From the NCBI GenBank assembly GCA_944386685.1, contig CALXCA010000014.1, positions 1-47,625 of the forward strand: 47,625 nt of DNA. Direction: 5' to 3'. The position numbers and the translations under genes are program-made. Positions 16,553 to 24,022 of the stretch are shown here, in pieces. Under the pieces are notes generated by a model. The model had not been told where the DNA came from and did not search any database. It saw nothing but the letters and a program-made list of their open reading frames with translations. Origin of the DNA: an uncultured Clostridia bacterium. GTDB taxonomy: Bacteria > Bacillota > Clostridia > TANB77 > CAG-508. Within the stretch, counting starts at the first letter, position 1; each line of letters starts with the position of its first letter.

Positions 16553-16701
16553 TATTCAACACCTTCCTTTCCTTGATAGAATTCGTCTGTTTCTTTTACT
16601 TCTCCTATCCCATCTTCTTTTTCATTTACTTCTGCAAAAGTATTTTCTTTTAAGTTTAAGTCTGCTAATTCTTGATCAAAAGCTACTGTTTCTTCTTCCA
16701 T
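16552..16701 (-). CDS. Small acidic protein, 49 aa
   Basis: ATG at 16701 preceded by AAAAGGAGG. The product (MEEETVAFDQELADL ... FYQGKEGVE) is strongly acidic, with no membrane segment or known family. It is placed between the holin-region terminator and the endolysin gene, and its stop overlaps the endolysin start (TAATG), so it is translationally coupled to lysis. Function unknown. Confidence 0.6.
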   Translation of the reverse strand: MEEETVAFDQELADLNLKENTFAEVNEKEDGIGEVKETDEFYQGKEGVE

Positions 16702-16715
16702 AAATTTTTCCTCCT

Positions 16716-16758
16716 TTTAAAAAATAAAGCCAGAAGAATTTTTAATTTTCTTCTAGCT
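16716..16758 (-). terminator. Terminator between holin and endolysin genes
   Basis: On the minus strand AGCTAGAAGAA (16758-16748) pairs with TTCTTCTGGCT (16738-16728) over 11 positions with one G-U pair, followed by TTATTTTTT. It lies 25 bp after the holin stop. Read-through must supply the endolysin, or a weak promoter lies within the hairpin region, so it probably lowers endolysin expression relative to holin. Confidence 0.7.
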
Positions 16759-16782
16759 TTTTAATTTGTAAGAAATACATTA

Positions 16783-17034
16783 CTATTTTGTTTTTGTTGC
16801 ATCATATAGACCACCTGCAGCACAACTTGAAAACAAACATAATATTATAGCCATTAAGAAATTAGTGTTCAATCCTGTTGCAAATACTAATATTCCAGCA
16901 ATAACCCCTATCACTATATTTTGATAAGGTATGTAATCTTGTGTTGCCCAATTAAACTTTTTGGCCAATGTTCCAAATATTGCCGTTACTAATGCTGTTG
17001 CTACTGCAATTATAATATCAACTGTTAGTTCCAT
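16783..17034 (-). CDS. Phage holin
   Basis: 83 residues with three hydrophobic helices (about 5-23 IIIAVATALVTAIFGTL, 38-56 NIVIGVIAGILVFATGL, 60-76 FLMAIILCLFSSCAAGGLY), the layout of small Gram-positive phage holins. It makes holes in the cytoplasmic membrane at a set time so the amidase can reach the wall. It follows the XhlA-like gene by 11 bp and precedes a terminator and the endolysin gene, the usual lysis order. Confidence 0.85.
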   Translation of the reverse strand: MELTVDIIIAVATALVTAIFGTLAKKFNWATQDYIPYQNIVIGVIAGILVFATGLNTNFLMAIILCLFSSCAAGGLYDATKTK

Positions 17035-17045
17035 AATCTCACCTC

Positions 17046-17372
17046 CTAAAAACCAAATTTTGCTAAAACAAATGCCATTATTGCTCCTATTATTGCATAA
17101 AAAATATAATCAAGAAATTTTTCCCATTTTTTGCTTTTTTCATTAGTATTTTGTGTTTTTGCATTAATAATTTCTTGAAAATTACTATCTAATTTTTTAT
17201 TTATTTTTTCAACAGAATCTTCCATCCTTCCTATACGATAATCCATCTTTTGCATTATTGCATAGGTTTTTTCTAGTTCATCTATTCTAGCTTCAGCATC
17301 ATCTATTCTTTTATGAGCAGATTTTGTACTCTGTTCATTTGAAATAATTTTTTCTATGTACTTTTCTTCCAT
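17046..17372 (-). CDS. XhlA-like lysis accessory protein
   Basis: 108 residues: a long coiled coil (heptads from about 10 to 75, with AHKRIDDAEARIDELEK) and one C-terminal membrane helix (FYAIIGAIMAFVLAKFGF). This is the plan of PBSX XhlA (haemolysin XhlA family), a membrane protein that works with the holin in host lysis. Spacing to neighbours is 2 bp upstream and 11 bp downstream. Assigned by architecture and position. Confidence 0.75.
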   Translation of the reverse strand: MEEKYIEKIISNEQSTKSAHKRIDDAEARIDELEKTYAIMQKMDYRIGRMEDSVEKINKKLDSNFQEIINAKTQNTNEKSKKWEKFLDYIFYAIIGAIMAFVLAKFGF

Positions 17373-17374
17373 AT

Positions 17375-17593
17375 CTATTGCATCCCTCCCTGATGCAATT
17401 CTCTTTCAATTGCTCTTATTTTTTCTTCTGTTTCTATAATACGATTTTCTACTTGAAGCCATCTATCATTTCCATATTCTTTTCTTTGATTATAGTCTAT
17501 TTCTTGCATGATAGAGAAATATATGTCTATTATCAATACAATTATTACTATTATCATTAAAATAATTAATTTAATATATTTACTTTTATTCAT
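17375..17593 (-). CDS. Small membrane-anchored coiled-coil protein
   Basis: 72 residues. One N-terminal membrane helix (LIILMIIVIIVLIIDIYF), then a charged coiled-coil tail (ENRIIETEEKIRAIERELHQG). Strong AAAGGAG site. It sits directly before the XhlA-like gene, 2 bp apart, and after a terminator, so it is the first gene of the lysis group. A holin partner or spanin-like role is possible, but no family is recognised. Confidence 0.7.
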   Translation of the reverse strand: MNKSKYIKLIILMIIVIIVLIIDIYFSIMQEIDYNQRKEYGNDRWLQVENRIIETEEKIRAIERELHQGGMQ

Positions 17594-17609
17594 ATATAAC
17601 TCCTTTCCG

Positions 17610-17636
17610 AAAAAAAGGAGCCTATTTTAGGCTTCC
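17610..17636 (-). terminator. Terminator after the DGR genes
   Basis: On the minus strand GGA(A)GCCTA, loop AAA, TAGGCTCC forms 8 bp with one bulge, followed by seven Ts. It overlaps the end of the 85-aa gene and separates the fibre/DGR block from the lysis genes. Confidence 0.85.
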
Positions 17637-17884
17637 TTCTTTATCTCCTCTTTTGCAAAATTTAACCAAGTTTCATAATTCTGTTCTAAATCTTCTTCTA
17701 GTGTATCTCTATATCTTACTGTTATTCTATATATATCATATACATATATTTTTTGATTTTCTTCTCCATTATTTCTTGTTTCTTCTTTTATATTATCATA
17801 GAAAACTATATCACATTTTCCATCATCACTGATATTTTGAATATCAAATTTTTTTTCTGGTTTTACATTGTTTTCTTCTCGCAT
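17627..17884 (-). CDS. Unknown 85-aa protein downstream of the reverse transcriptase
   Basis: Start ATG at 17884 with AAGGAGG at good distance; the first 41 bases overlap the end of the reverse transcriptase frame. The protein is acidic, with a predicted beta-rich middle (GKCDIVFYDNI, KIYVYDIYRITVRY) and a helical end (NYETWLNFAKEEIKKEA). It is not an Avd-type four-helix bundle. Its position as last gene before the terminator suggests expression with the DGR. No family recognised; a small tail-fibre chaperone is another possibility. Confidence 0.65.
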   Translation of the reverse strand: MREENNVKPEKKFDIQNISDDGKCDIVFYDNIKEETRNNGEENQKIYVYDIYRITVRYRDTLEEDLEQNYETWLNFAKEEIKKEA

Positions 17885-18909
17885 TTCTTACTACCTCCTT
17901 ACATTTATCTAAACTAATATATGGTTCTATATATTTTTTATTAAATTTATAAGAATTAGAATGTTTTAGCCAACCTGTATAACTTAAAATAGCAGCTGCA
18001 TCTTTTGGTAATAAAACTGGTTTTTTTATTATCTTTTTCACTCTTCTTCTAATTCTTAAACAATTACTTTTTCTAATTGTTGTATATCCTCTATAAAATT
18101 TATATCCTAAAAAATCAATTGGCCTACTATCTGTTTTAAATAATTGCCAATTTTCTTTTAGTTTTAAATCTTCATTTTTTAAAAATTCCTCAATTTTTAC
18201 TCTTGCCTTATGAAGTTCTTTTTTGTTCCTATGAAATAAAACCATATCATCCATATATCTTATATAATAAGGAATTTTTAAATCTTCCTTAATATAATGG
18301 TCTAAATCTTGTAAATAAAAATTTGCAAACCATTGACTCGTATAGTTACCGAATAGGTACACCTTCTTTTGAACTATCAATTATTAAATCAATTAAATCT
18401 AGTGTATCTCTACATTTTATTATTTTCATAAATTTATGTTTTAGTATATCCTTATTAATTGAAGGGTAAAATTTTTTAACATCTAATTTCAGACAATATT
18501 TTGTATTTTTTCTATCTCTTATAAGTATTTTCTTTATATATTTTGCTCCATGGTGTATTCCTCTATTCTTCACTGAACCACAACAATAGTAATACATTCC
18601 CCTTAATAATATTGGCTCCAATTGTAACATTAATGCCCAGTGAATTACTTGGTCTGGAAAAAATTGAGGCTTATATATTATTCTTTCTTTTTTTCTTACA
18701 CCATCTTGAATCTTTACTTCTGTATACGGATTAGGTTTATATTTCTTTTCTTTTAATAATTTATATAAATATTCTGTATAATATATTGGATTGTCTATTA
18801 TTCTTTTTACATTTCCTCTATCTTTTTTTCTTAATGATGCTTTATTTATTGCTTTTAATATATTGTTTTTATCACATATTTTTGGATATATAGTTCCTAT
18901 TCTTTTCAT
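17844..18909 (-). pseudogene. DGR-type reverse transcriptase, split by a +1 frameshift
   Basis: Two frames together give a ~354-aa reverse transcriptase. The first (from 18909) carries the fingers and early palm (PQFFPDQVIHWAL, YCLKLDVKKFYPSI with the first catalytic Asp). It then reads GVPIR and stops at 18346. The next frame continues GNYTSQWFANFYL, YYIRYMDDMVLF (YMDD at ~218-221) and DFLGYKFYRGYTT. GVPI joins GNYTSQ exactly if the single base at 18351 is removed. The SQ in place of SP is typical of DGR reverse transcriptases, which copy the template RNA with errors at A. There is no homopolymer at the break. It could be a real mutation, a sequencing error, or programmed shifting at ATT CGG TAA. 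The gene is 136 bp downstream of the template repeat. Confidence 0.85.
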
Positions 18910-19044
18910 TTCAACAATCCTTTTTTCTTATTTTGTCTACCGATTTTTCATTCAAGAGGAATTACTAAACCAGTCCAGTTGCGACAATATTTTTAGCAAG
19001 TGCTAAGGAAAATGATGTGTAATAAAAAATTATAATAACACAAA
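18910..19044. other. Spacer between template repeat and reverse transcriptase
   Basis: No gene or Avd-type frame. Positions 18965-19210 happen to be open on the minus strand because the template repeat mirrors coding sequence, but there is no ribosome binding site and the non-repeat parts are not protein-like. This stretch is probably the 3' part of the template RNA. Confidence 0.6.
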
Positions 19045-19158
19045 TAAGTAGGCGAGCACCGTTGTTCAAGTTCGAAGTAGTAGAGGTGTTGTTGCAATTC
19101 CAATGCCAAAGACCAGCATTCGTACCATTGTTGAAGTTACCGCCAACATGAGCGACAC
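19045..19158 (-). ncRNA. DGR template repeat (TR)
   Basis: 114 bases that align without gaps to 19309-19422. On the sense (minus) strand it is rich in AAC and AAT codon positions (GGTAACTTCAACAATGGT), which is how DGR templates place adenines at variable codons. By hand count 17 positions differ from the variable repeat. Every one is an A in the sense-strand template, out of 28 such As, and the other 86 positions are identical. Its GC content is near 48%, far above the flanks. The RNA is the template for the reverse transcriptase. Confidence 0.95.
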
Positions 19159-19260
19159 ACCAAAACACCAAAAAGGCACTCACCACACACCAAGTCCCAT
19201 TTTTCGACATAATTATACAATATTTTTGATTAATTAATAAGTATTCTATAATATAGTTAT

Positions 19261-19300
19261 TAATAAGGGGGGCTGGCCGCCCCCTATCCCCCGCTTATTA
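19261..19300. other. GC-rich hairpin just downstream of the variable repeat
   Basis: TAATAAG (19261-19267) pairs with CTTATTA (19294-19300); after a one-base bulge GGGGG pairs with CCCCC, around GCTGGCCGCCCCCTAT. It begins 8 bases beyond the VR end and overlaps the fibre stop codon. Some DGRs need a hairpin or cruciform directly after the VR for efficient homing (shown for the Bordetella phage DGR), and the position here fits. It could also serve as a terminator for the fibre gene. Confidence 0.65.
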
Positions 19301-21130
19301 CTGGTTTTTAAGAAGGCGAGCACCGCTGAGCAAGTACGAAGTAGCAGAGGTGTCGTAGCAAACCCAAAGCCAAAGACCAGCAAACGTACCATTGCTGAAG
19401 CCACCGCCAACACGAGCGACACGATTCCCTGTTTCTGAATAATAAGAATCACACATTCCAGAAGATGACCCTGCTCCTCCTCCAATTTCTATTGGTAAAG
19501 CAATATCCGGATTTTTTTCATCATATCCTAACTTCTTTATATACATATCTTTTTCTTGACAATTAATATATCCTAATTTTTCATAAGGTGTTTCAAATTT
19601 ATCAGAAATATATTGCTCTGGATCTCTACAAACATAGGCTTGATAATCTTTAATATTTATTCCGTCTACCCAATTATAAACATTTCCAAATATATTCTCT
19701 ATTCCTCTATATATCACACCATGTTTGCTATCATTAGATAAACAACCAGACTTCATTCCTAAATTATCACAATGACCAGACTTTTGGCCACAGCTTTGAA
19801 TTATATTACCTACTGCTATATCTACTGGCTCTCCATCAAATGTTATAGCAGTTCCTTCCGTTACCCCTTGACTATATTCCTCAATATCTGTAATTGTTCT
19901 ATCTTGTGCTATTGACCTATTATCTAATGCAGAACAAATGTCTATTTGTTGTCCAATATAAAAAGCGGTATTTGTTGGTATAACTATGGTATTTGTTGTT
20001 TCTCCAACAATTAATGCTGTGTCTGTATTAGATCTTCTCATTGATACAATACCATTTCCTAATTGTGCTTGTGAATTGAAATTAGCATATTCTACTAAAT
20101 ATAACATTTGCAATAAGAAATATCTATAATCAAGCATACAGAATTCATTACCTAGCAATTTTGCTGCCGCTCTATGTTGTGTAATATTTTTATTAGTAGA
20201 AGGACTATATCCACTAAAACTATGTAATTTTCCATCTTCATCAATACTTGCATCATATCTTCCAACAGAAAATTGTTCTGCTTTATTAAATCCTGCAATT
20301 GCATAATCTGCTATATAAATATATTCGTAACCATCTATGATTTCTCTTTTCCAATAGAACTCTGGTATTCTTGTTAGGACTTCTCCGTTTGTTCCATCAA
20401 ACTTAAATGTTGGATCTCCATAATATGCATTAATCTTTTTATTTGTTACATCATAATTATATGAAATAATTTCTGACCAAGGATATCTTGAATCAAAATC
20501 ATTTTGAACTGCTTCCCCATTCTTTGTAGCATTTGCTACTAATCCAATTGAATCTTCAATTCTTTCCCAAGCTGAAGAAGTATTGTCATTTACTTTTCTT
20601 TTTATTCCATATAAATTTCCTTTTTTAGTAATTGCTTCTTTTATTGCACTATTCATTTCTGCTTCTGTTACATATATTTGTGTTCCATCTAATGTAATAC
20701 TTACATTATCTGCATTATCAATTGTAATAACTACATTGATATATTTTTCTACTATTTCACTTACTGAATTGTTGATATATTCTGCATTACTTCCAGCGTT
20801 TGCATAAGCATATAATACTTCATTTTGAGTATCTGGATCTATTGCAAAAATTCCTAATTCTCTAAAATAAAAAGGACTATCAGCTTCTGTATTTTTTAAT
20901 AAGAAACTAACCGTAGCCTGTGTATCTCCTGTTTTTTCTGCTTTTAAAATATCACATTCCATTACAGCTTTTACTAATGATGTTCTTTGTTTTATAGCAC
21001 TTACACTTGTATCTGATAATGTTCCACTACCTAATTTTGCATGAGAAAATTTTAATATTTTCCCTTCTATTGTTTTAGCTGCTAGCTTTGCTCCTTCTGT
21101 TGTTATATAAATATTATTAAATCCAGCCAT
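19298..21130 (-). CDS. DGR-diversified tail fibre / receptor-binding protein
   Basis: 610 residues. Residues 1-165 look like a tail-fibre attachment domain (NNIYITTEGAKLAAKT, FYFRELGIFAID, VLYAYANAGS), as in baseplate-bound fibres. The rest is a formylglycine-enzyme-like C-type lectin fold ending in the DGR signature VARVGGGFSNGTFAG ... SGARLLKNQ. Residues 570-607 are encoded by the variable repeat. Twelve of them differ from what the template would encode (sites coded by CAT, AAC, AAT or ACT in the template), while the structural Gly/Trp/Cys positions are constant. The protein probably contacts the host surface. It directly follows the XkdU-like gene (4 bp), as tail fibres do in PBSX-type clusters. 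Confidence 0.93.
   Translation of the reverse strand: MAGFNNIYITTEGAKLAAKTIEGKILKFSHAKLGSGTLSDTSVSAIKQRTSLVKAVMECDILKAEKTGDTQATVSFLLKNTEADSPFYFRELGIFAIDPDTQNEVLYAYANAGSNAEYINNSVSEIVEKYINVVITIDNADNVSITLDGTQIYVTEAEMNSAIKEAITKKGNLYGIKRKVNDNTSSAWERIEDSIGLVANATKNGEAVQNDFDSRYPWSEIISYNYDVTNKKINAYYGDPTFKFDGTNGEVLTRIPEFYWKREIIDGYEYIYIADYAIAGFNKAEQFSVGRYDASIDEDGKLHSFSGYSPSTNKNITQHRAAAKLLGNEFCMLDYRYFLLQMLYLVEYANFNSQAQLGNGIVSMRRSNTDTALIVGETTNTIVIPTNTAFYIGQQIDICSALDNRSIAQDRTITDIEEYSQGVTEGTAITFDGEPVDIAVGNIIQSCGQKSGHCDNLGMKSGCLSNDSKHGVIYRGIENIFGNVYNWVDGINIKDYQAYVCRDPEQYISDKFETPYEKLGYINCQEKDMYIKKLGYDEKNPDIALPIEIGGGAGSSSGMCDSYYSETGNRVARVGGGFSNGTFAGLWLWVCYDTSATSYLLSGARLLKNQ
19309..19422 (-). repeat. DGR variable repeat (VR)
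   Basis: Encodes the C-terminus of the fibre. Sense-strand changes relative to the template include CAT to CGT, AAC to GGC, AAT to TTT, CAT to CTT, AAT to GTT, AAC to TAC, GAC, CTC and AGC, ACT to GCT, and one silent CTA to CTT at the 3' end. All 17 base changes are at template A. Identity stops abruptly outside the 114 bp on both sides. Confidence 0.95.
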
Positions 21131-21134
21131 AACA

Positions 21135-22022
21135 CTATTCCTCCTTCATTTTAATATATTCTTTTTGGCTTATTTGTCCACCATTTTCTAAATGGCTATT
21201 TACATTTTGATTTTGTTCTATTATTGAATTATTTTGATATAATTTCATTTGTTCTTTTTGAACTATGCTTATTCCTTCTACTTCAAGCGAATTAATTGTT
21301 ATTTCTTCTTCTTTAATGTCTGTATTTGCAATTAAATTTATATATTCTTTTTGAATTATGATAGATTTCATATAATTAACTTCATTTATTTGCACATTTT
21401 CTTCTAATGTATCAGTATTTGAAATTAATGTGATAAAATCTTTTTGTATAGAAATTGCTCTTATATAATCTTTTTCATTTATCGTTTCATATTCTTTTAA
21501 TATATCTTGATTTACTTTCATTGTATTGTATTCTTTTTGAATAATAGTAGATCCAATTACTATATTATTATTTATTTGTAAATCAAAAACAATTACCATA
21601 TTTGCTGGTAATTGTTGTCTTAAATTCTCTCTATAAATATCTGCAATTTCCATACTTAAACCAAGAATTGTTATTTTTATACTATAATTATTATAATCTA
21701 TGTCAATATGAAAATTACCTTCACCTAATGCTTCTTCTAGTTTGTTATGTAACCACTTCAAAGTGAATGGAAGAATATCATTTATTTTATTTAAAATATT
21801 AATTCTTCTTATTTCTATATTATTAGATGTATTATTAATATTATATATATTCTCATATCTATCTAATCCATAAGAATCAGCCATTTTAACAATTACTTCT
21901 GTAAGCATTTTTTTTAAATTATAATCTAATTCTTCTAATTCAATGTCCTCTGCATCAAATATTTTATTAAACTCTCTTACATTTTTTAAAAATGGTGGCA
22001 TATATTCAATTAATTTACTCAT
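21135..22022 (-). CDS. Baseplate protein, XkdU/YmfQ-like, with C-terminal repeats
   Basis: 295 residues. The first ~155 match the DUF2313 (YmfQ/XkdU) type of baseplate protein: YMPPFLKNVREF, then a helical middle and a beta-sheet end (FHIDIDYNNYSIKITILG). The family is usually about 190 residues long. Here ~140 extra residues consist of about four imperfect 31-33-residue repeats around IIQKEYxxL ... NTD ... INE. These may form a beta-rich stalk that carries or spaces the fibre encoded 4 bp downstream. It overlaps the baseplate J gene by 8 bp. Confidence 0.8.
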   Translation of the reverse strand: MSKLIEYMPPFLKNVREFNKIFDAEDIELEELDYNLKKMLTEVIVKMADSYGLDRYENIYNINNTSNNIEIRRINILNKINDILPFTLKWLHNKLEEALGEGNFHIDIDYNNYSIKITILGLSMEIADIYRENLRQQLPANMVIVFDLQINNNIVIGSTIIQKEYNTMKVNQDILKEYETINEKDYIRAISIQKDFITLISNTDTLEENVQINEVNYMKSIIIQKEYINLIANTDIKEEEITINSLEVEGISIVQKEQMKLYQNNSIIEQNQNVNSHLENGGQISQKEYIKMKEE

Positions 22023-23094
22023 AAATATCCACCTCTCCTAAAACAGGGATATTTTCTATTGAAACTTCTATATTAGAATCTGAATTATTTAATTTCGTTT
22101 CTGAAATATCTATTACCCCCTCTATTGATAAAATAGTAGTTTCAATTTGAGATTTTCTTACTATTAAACTTGAATTATCTTCCCATGTTTTCCTTAAATT
22201 TAAAAAATATGTTTCAAGAGCCTGTTGTATTTGTTGTGTAACTGTTGTTAATTCTCCTGTTTCTGACAATGTTATTTTTGAAGATATATTAATTACTGTT
22301 TCTGTAACAGTTGTTACTGTAACTTTATGTCCTATTGGTGCTATTCCTATTCCTGTATCTGTTAAATCTGGACAGATAGCATTTTGAACTGCATTTACTA
22401 AATATTCATTTGCTTTATCAAAATTAGAATCCAAAATAATTAGTTTTACAGTTCCTCCTCCATTCCATACTGGAATAACATGAGTTGCACCAACACCTTC
22501 AATAGCATTCGTTTCTTCTATGTAATCCATAATATTTCCACCAAATGCTATGTTATTTGATCTATCCATATATCTTTGTCTCAATGACTCGTCTGTTTCT
22601 GTATCTTCCCCTGGAATTAACAACTCTGTTAACTCTCCATAATTCAATCCTTGAATATAGTCTACTGGTATTAATTTACCTGTAATATTATTTCCTATTG
22701 TTCCTTCTGTTTCACATTCCATCCTATATGTTCCATCACTTATTTTTTCTACTGCAACCCAATAAGTTTCTCCACAGGTAAATCTACTTTGTAATTCTAC
22801 ATCCATTAATTGCTCATTTTCATTATAGAAAGTACCTTTTTTGATTGCTTTCGTTGCTTGATTTCTATATATTCCTATTTGATTACATAACCTATCTAAA
22901 TATTCATCTACTGCTGTATCGACAAAAACTAAATCTATTGAATATTGTAAATCTATATACATTTTTGCTAATTCTGCAGCTGCTGGAGCTAAAGCATCAT
23001 ATATAATACTTCCCTCTCTTTTGTCTATTGTATCTGGAACTCTATCAAGCATCCTTTGTAGAATTGAATCATAATCTGTATTTTCAAACATCAC
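22015..23094 (-). CDS. Baseplate J-like protein (XkdT)
   Basis: 359 residues, the normal XkdT/gpJ length. Typical segments are DSILQRMLDRVPDTIDKREGS near the start, AELAKMYIDLQYSIDLVF, and the tail-wedge core PGEDTETDESLRQRYMDR. It forms the wedge ring of the contractile-tail baseplate next to the gp25-like protein. It overlaps both neighbours by a few bases, as expected in the xkdS-xkdT-xkdU order. Confidence 0.92.
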   Translation of the reverse strand: MMFENTDYDSILQRMLDRVPDTIDKREGSIIYDALAPAAAELAKMYIDLQYSIDLVFVDTAVDEYLDRLCNQIGIYRNQATKAIKKGTFYNENEQLMDVELQSRFTCGETYWVAVEKISDGTYRMECETEGTIGNNITGKLIPVDYIQGLNYGELTELLIPGEDTETDESLRQRYMDRSNNIAFGGNIMDYIEETNAIEGVGATHVIPVWNGGGTVKLIILDSNFDKANEYLVNAVQNAICPDLTDTGIGIAPIGHKVTVTTVTETVINISSKITLSETGELTTVTQQIQQALETYFLNLRKTWEDNSSLIVRKSQIETTILSIEGVIDISETKLNNSDSNIEVSIENIPVLGEVDIYE

Positions 23095-23516
23095 ACACTC
23101 ACCACCTTTTCTACATCTATGATACCTTCAATAGTTACTACTTCAAAAGTTACTAATAATTCATTTTTACTTACAATTTCAAAATTAAAATTATTAACTT
23201 CTTCTATTCTGTCATCTTGAAGCAAAGCTTCTTCAATTACTCTTTCTAGTTCTGGTATTACATAGGTTAGGTGTTCTCCTATAAGATTTTTTATTTCAAC
23301 ACCATAATTCCAACTATATATTAAGTAATCATATCTTTCTGTATTTAAAATACAATATATTGTTTGTTTTATGGCTTCCTTTTCATCAACATATCCTCCC
23401 GATATAGTATTATTTTCTATATTTAATTTATATGTTTTACTAGGTTGTGTGATATAATCAAAATCTTGTGTTAATTCATTATTATTCGCTATTGCTGGTA
23501 TTATCTTAATCACCAC
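23091..23516 (-). CDS. Baseplate wedge protein XkdS (DUF2634, gp25-like)
   Basis: 141 residues. DUF2634 features: an SKTYKLNIENNTISGGYVDE segment and AIKQTIYCILNTERYDYLIYSWNYG, the conserved LNTER of gp25-like sheath-initiator proteins. It nucleates sheath assembly with baseplate J. It overlaps the baseplate J gene by 4 bp and lies 3 bp after the XkdR-like gene. Confidence 0.92.
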   Translation of the reverse strand: MVIKIIPAIANNNELTQDFDYITQPSKTYKLNIENNTISGGYVDEKEAIKQTIYCILNTERYDYLIYSWNYGVEIKNLIGEHLTYVIPELERVIEEALLQDDRIEEVNNFNFEIVSKNELLVTFEVVTIEGIIDVEKVVSV

Positions 23517-23518
23517 CT

Positions 23519-24022
23519 TTAATATACTTTATCTAATACTATATACCTTTGACCTCCTTGAACTTGAATAAGAATAACTTTATCTCCTACTTTTAAAGCA
23601 TTATGAATTGTCAAACTTTTTGTTCCTGTAATAGTATGATTATGGGATAAATTAATATTTTTTTGTTCAATGCTTATATTACTATTTACTTCATTTTCTA
23701 TCGTTATACTTGCACTTTCTGGGTTAGGATTCATTGTTGCTTCTGAATTTACAGTAATATCTCCACTTGCTGAATGATTATGGTTTGCATTTAAACTTCT
23801 AGTTTCTGTATTCCAATCCATAGTAACATTAACAGTATAATCTACCACATTTTTAGTTAATATAAAAAATTCTTGACTTAATGTCATTTTTTGTTCAACA
23901 TTTATTTCAAGAGGTCCTATACTTGTTACAGTTCCAAATAATATTCCTGCTGGGTTAGAAGCTTCCATAACTTCTTTTGATGCTTTTTTTATTATTTCTA
24001 ATAACTCTGTATAACTACTCAT
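23519..24022 (-). CDS. XkdR-like baseplate protein (DUF2577)
   Basis: 167 residues. The plan fits XkdR/DUF2577: N-terminal helix, a short beta barrel (GTVTSIGPLEINVEQKMTL), a low-complexity Asn/Ser/His-rich middle, and the C-terminal LKVGDKVILIQVQGGQRY. It overlaps the upstream XkdQ-like gene by 4 bp. Thought to be part of the hub/spike region; the exact role is not known. Confidence 0.85.
   Translation of the reverse strand: MSSYTELLEIIKKASKEVMEASNPAGILFGTVTSIGPLEINVEQKMTLSQEFFILTKNVVDYTVNVTMDWNTETRSLNANHNHSASGDITVNSEATMNPNPESASITIENEVNSNISIEQKNINLSHNHTITGTKSLTIHNALKVGDKVILIQVQGGQRYIVLDKVY

Larger units (their letters stand above)
17844..19422 (-). mobile_element. Diversity-generating retroelement (VR, TR, RT)
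   Basis: In transcription order: variable repeat at the 3' end of the fibre gene (19422-19309), a GC-rich hairpin (19300-19261), the template repeat (19158-19045), then the reverse transcriptase (18909-17844). The TR/VR differences are confined to template adenines. No Avd-type gene is found between or beside them. The block replaces or follows the fibre module of the PBSX-like tail cluster and ends at the terminator at 17610-17636. Confidence 0.95.

Noticed and set aside
17627..17884. Avd-type DGR accessory protein
   Set aside because: The 85-aa product looks beta-rich in the middle and acidic, not the basic four-helix bundle of Avd, and is too short.
18965..19210. 81-codon open frame across the template repeat (GLWHWNCNNTSTTSN and so on)
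   Set aside because: It is open because the template mirrors the coding frame of the fibre. It has no ribosome binding site, and the sequence outside the repeat is not protein-like; it is the template RNA.
19246..19485. 79-codon minus-strand frame overlapping the variable repeat
   Set aside because: It is the fibre gene read in another frame; the fibre frame carries the DGR signature.
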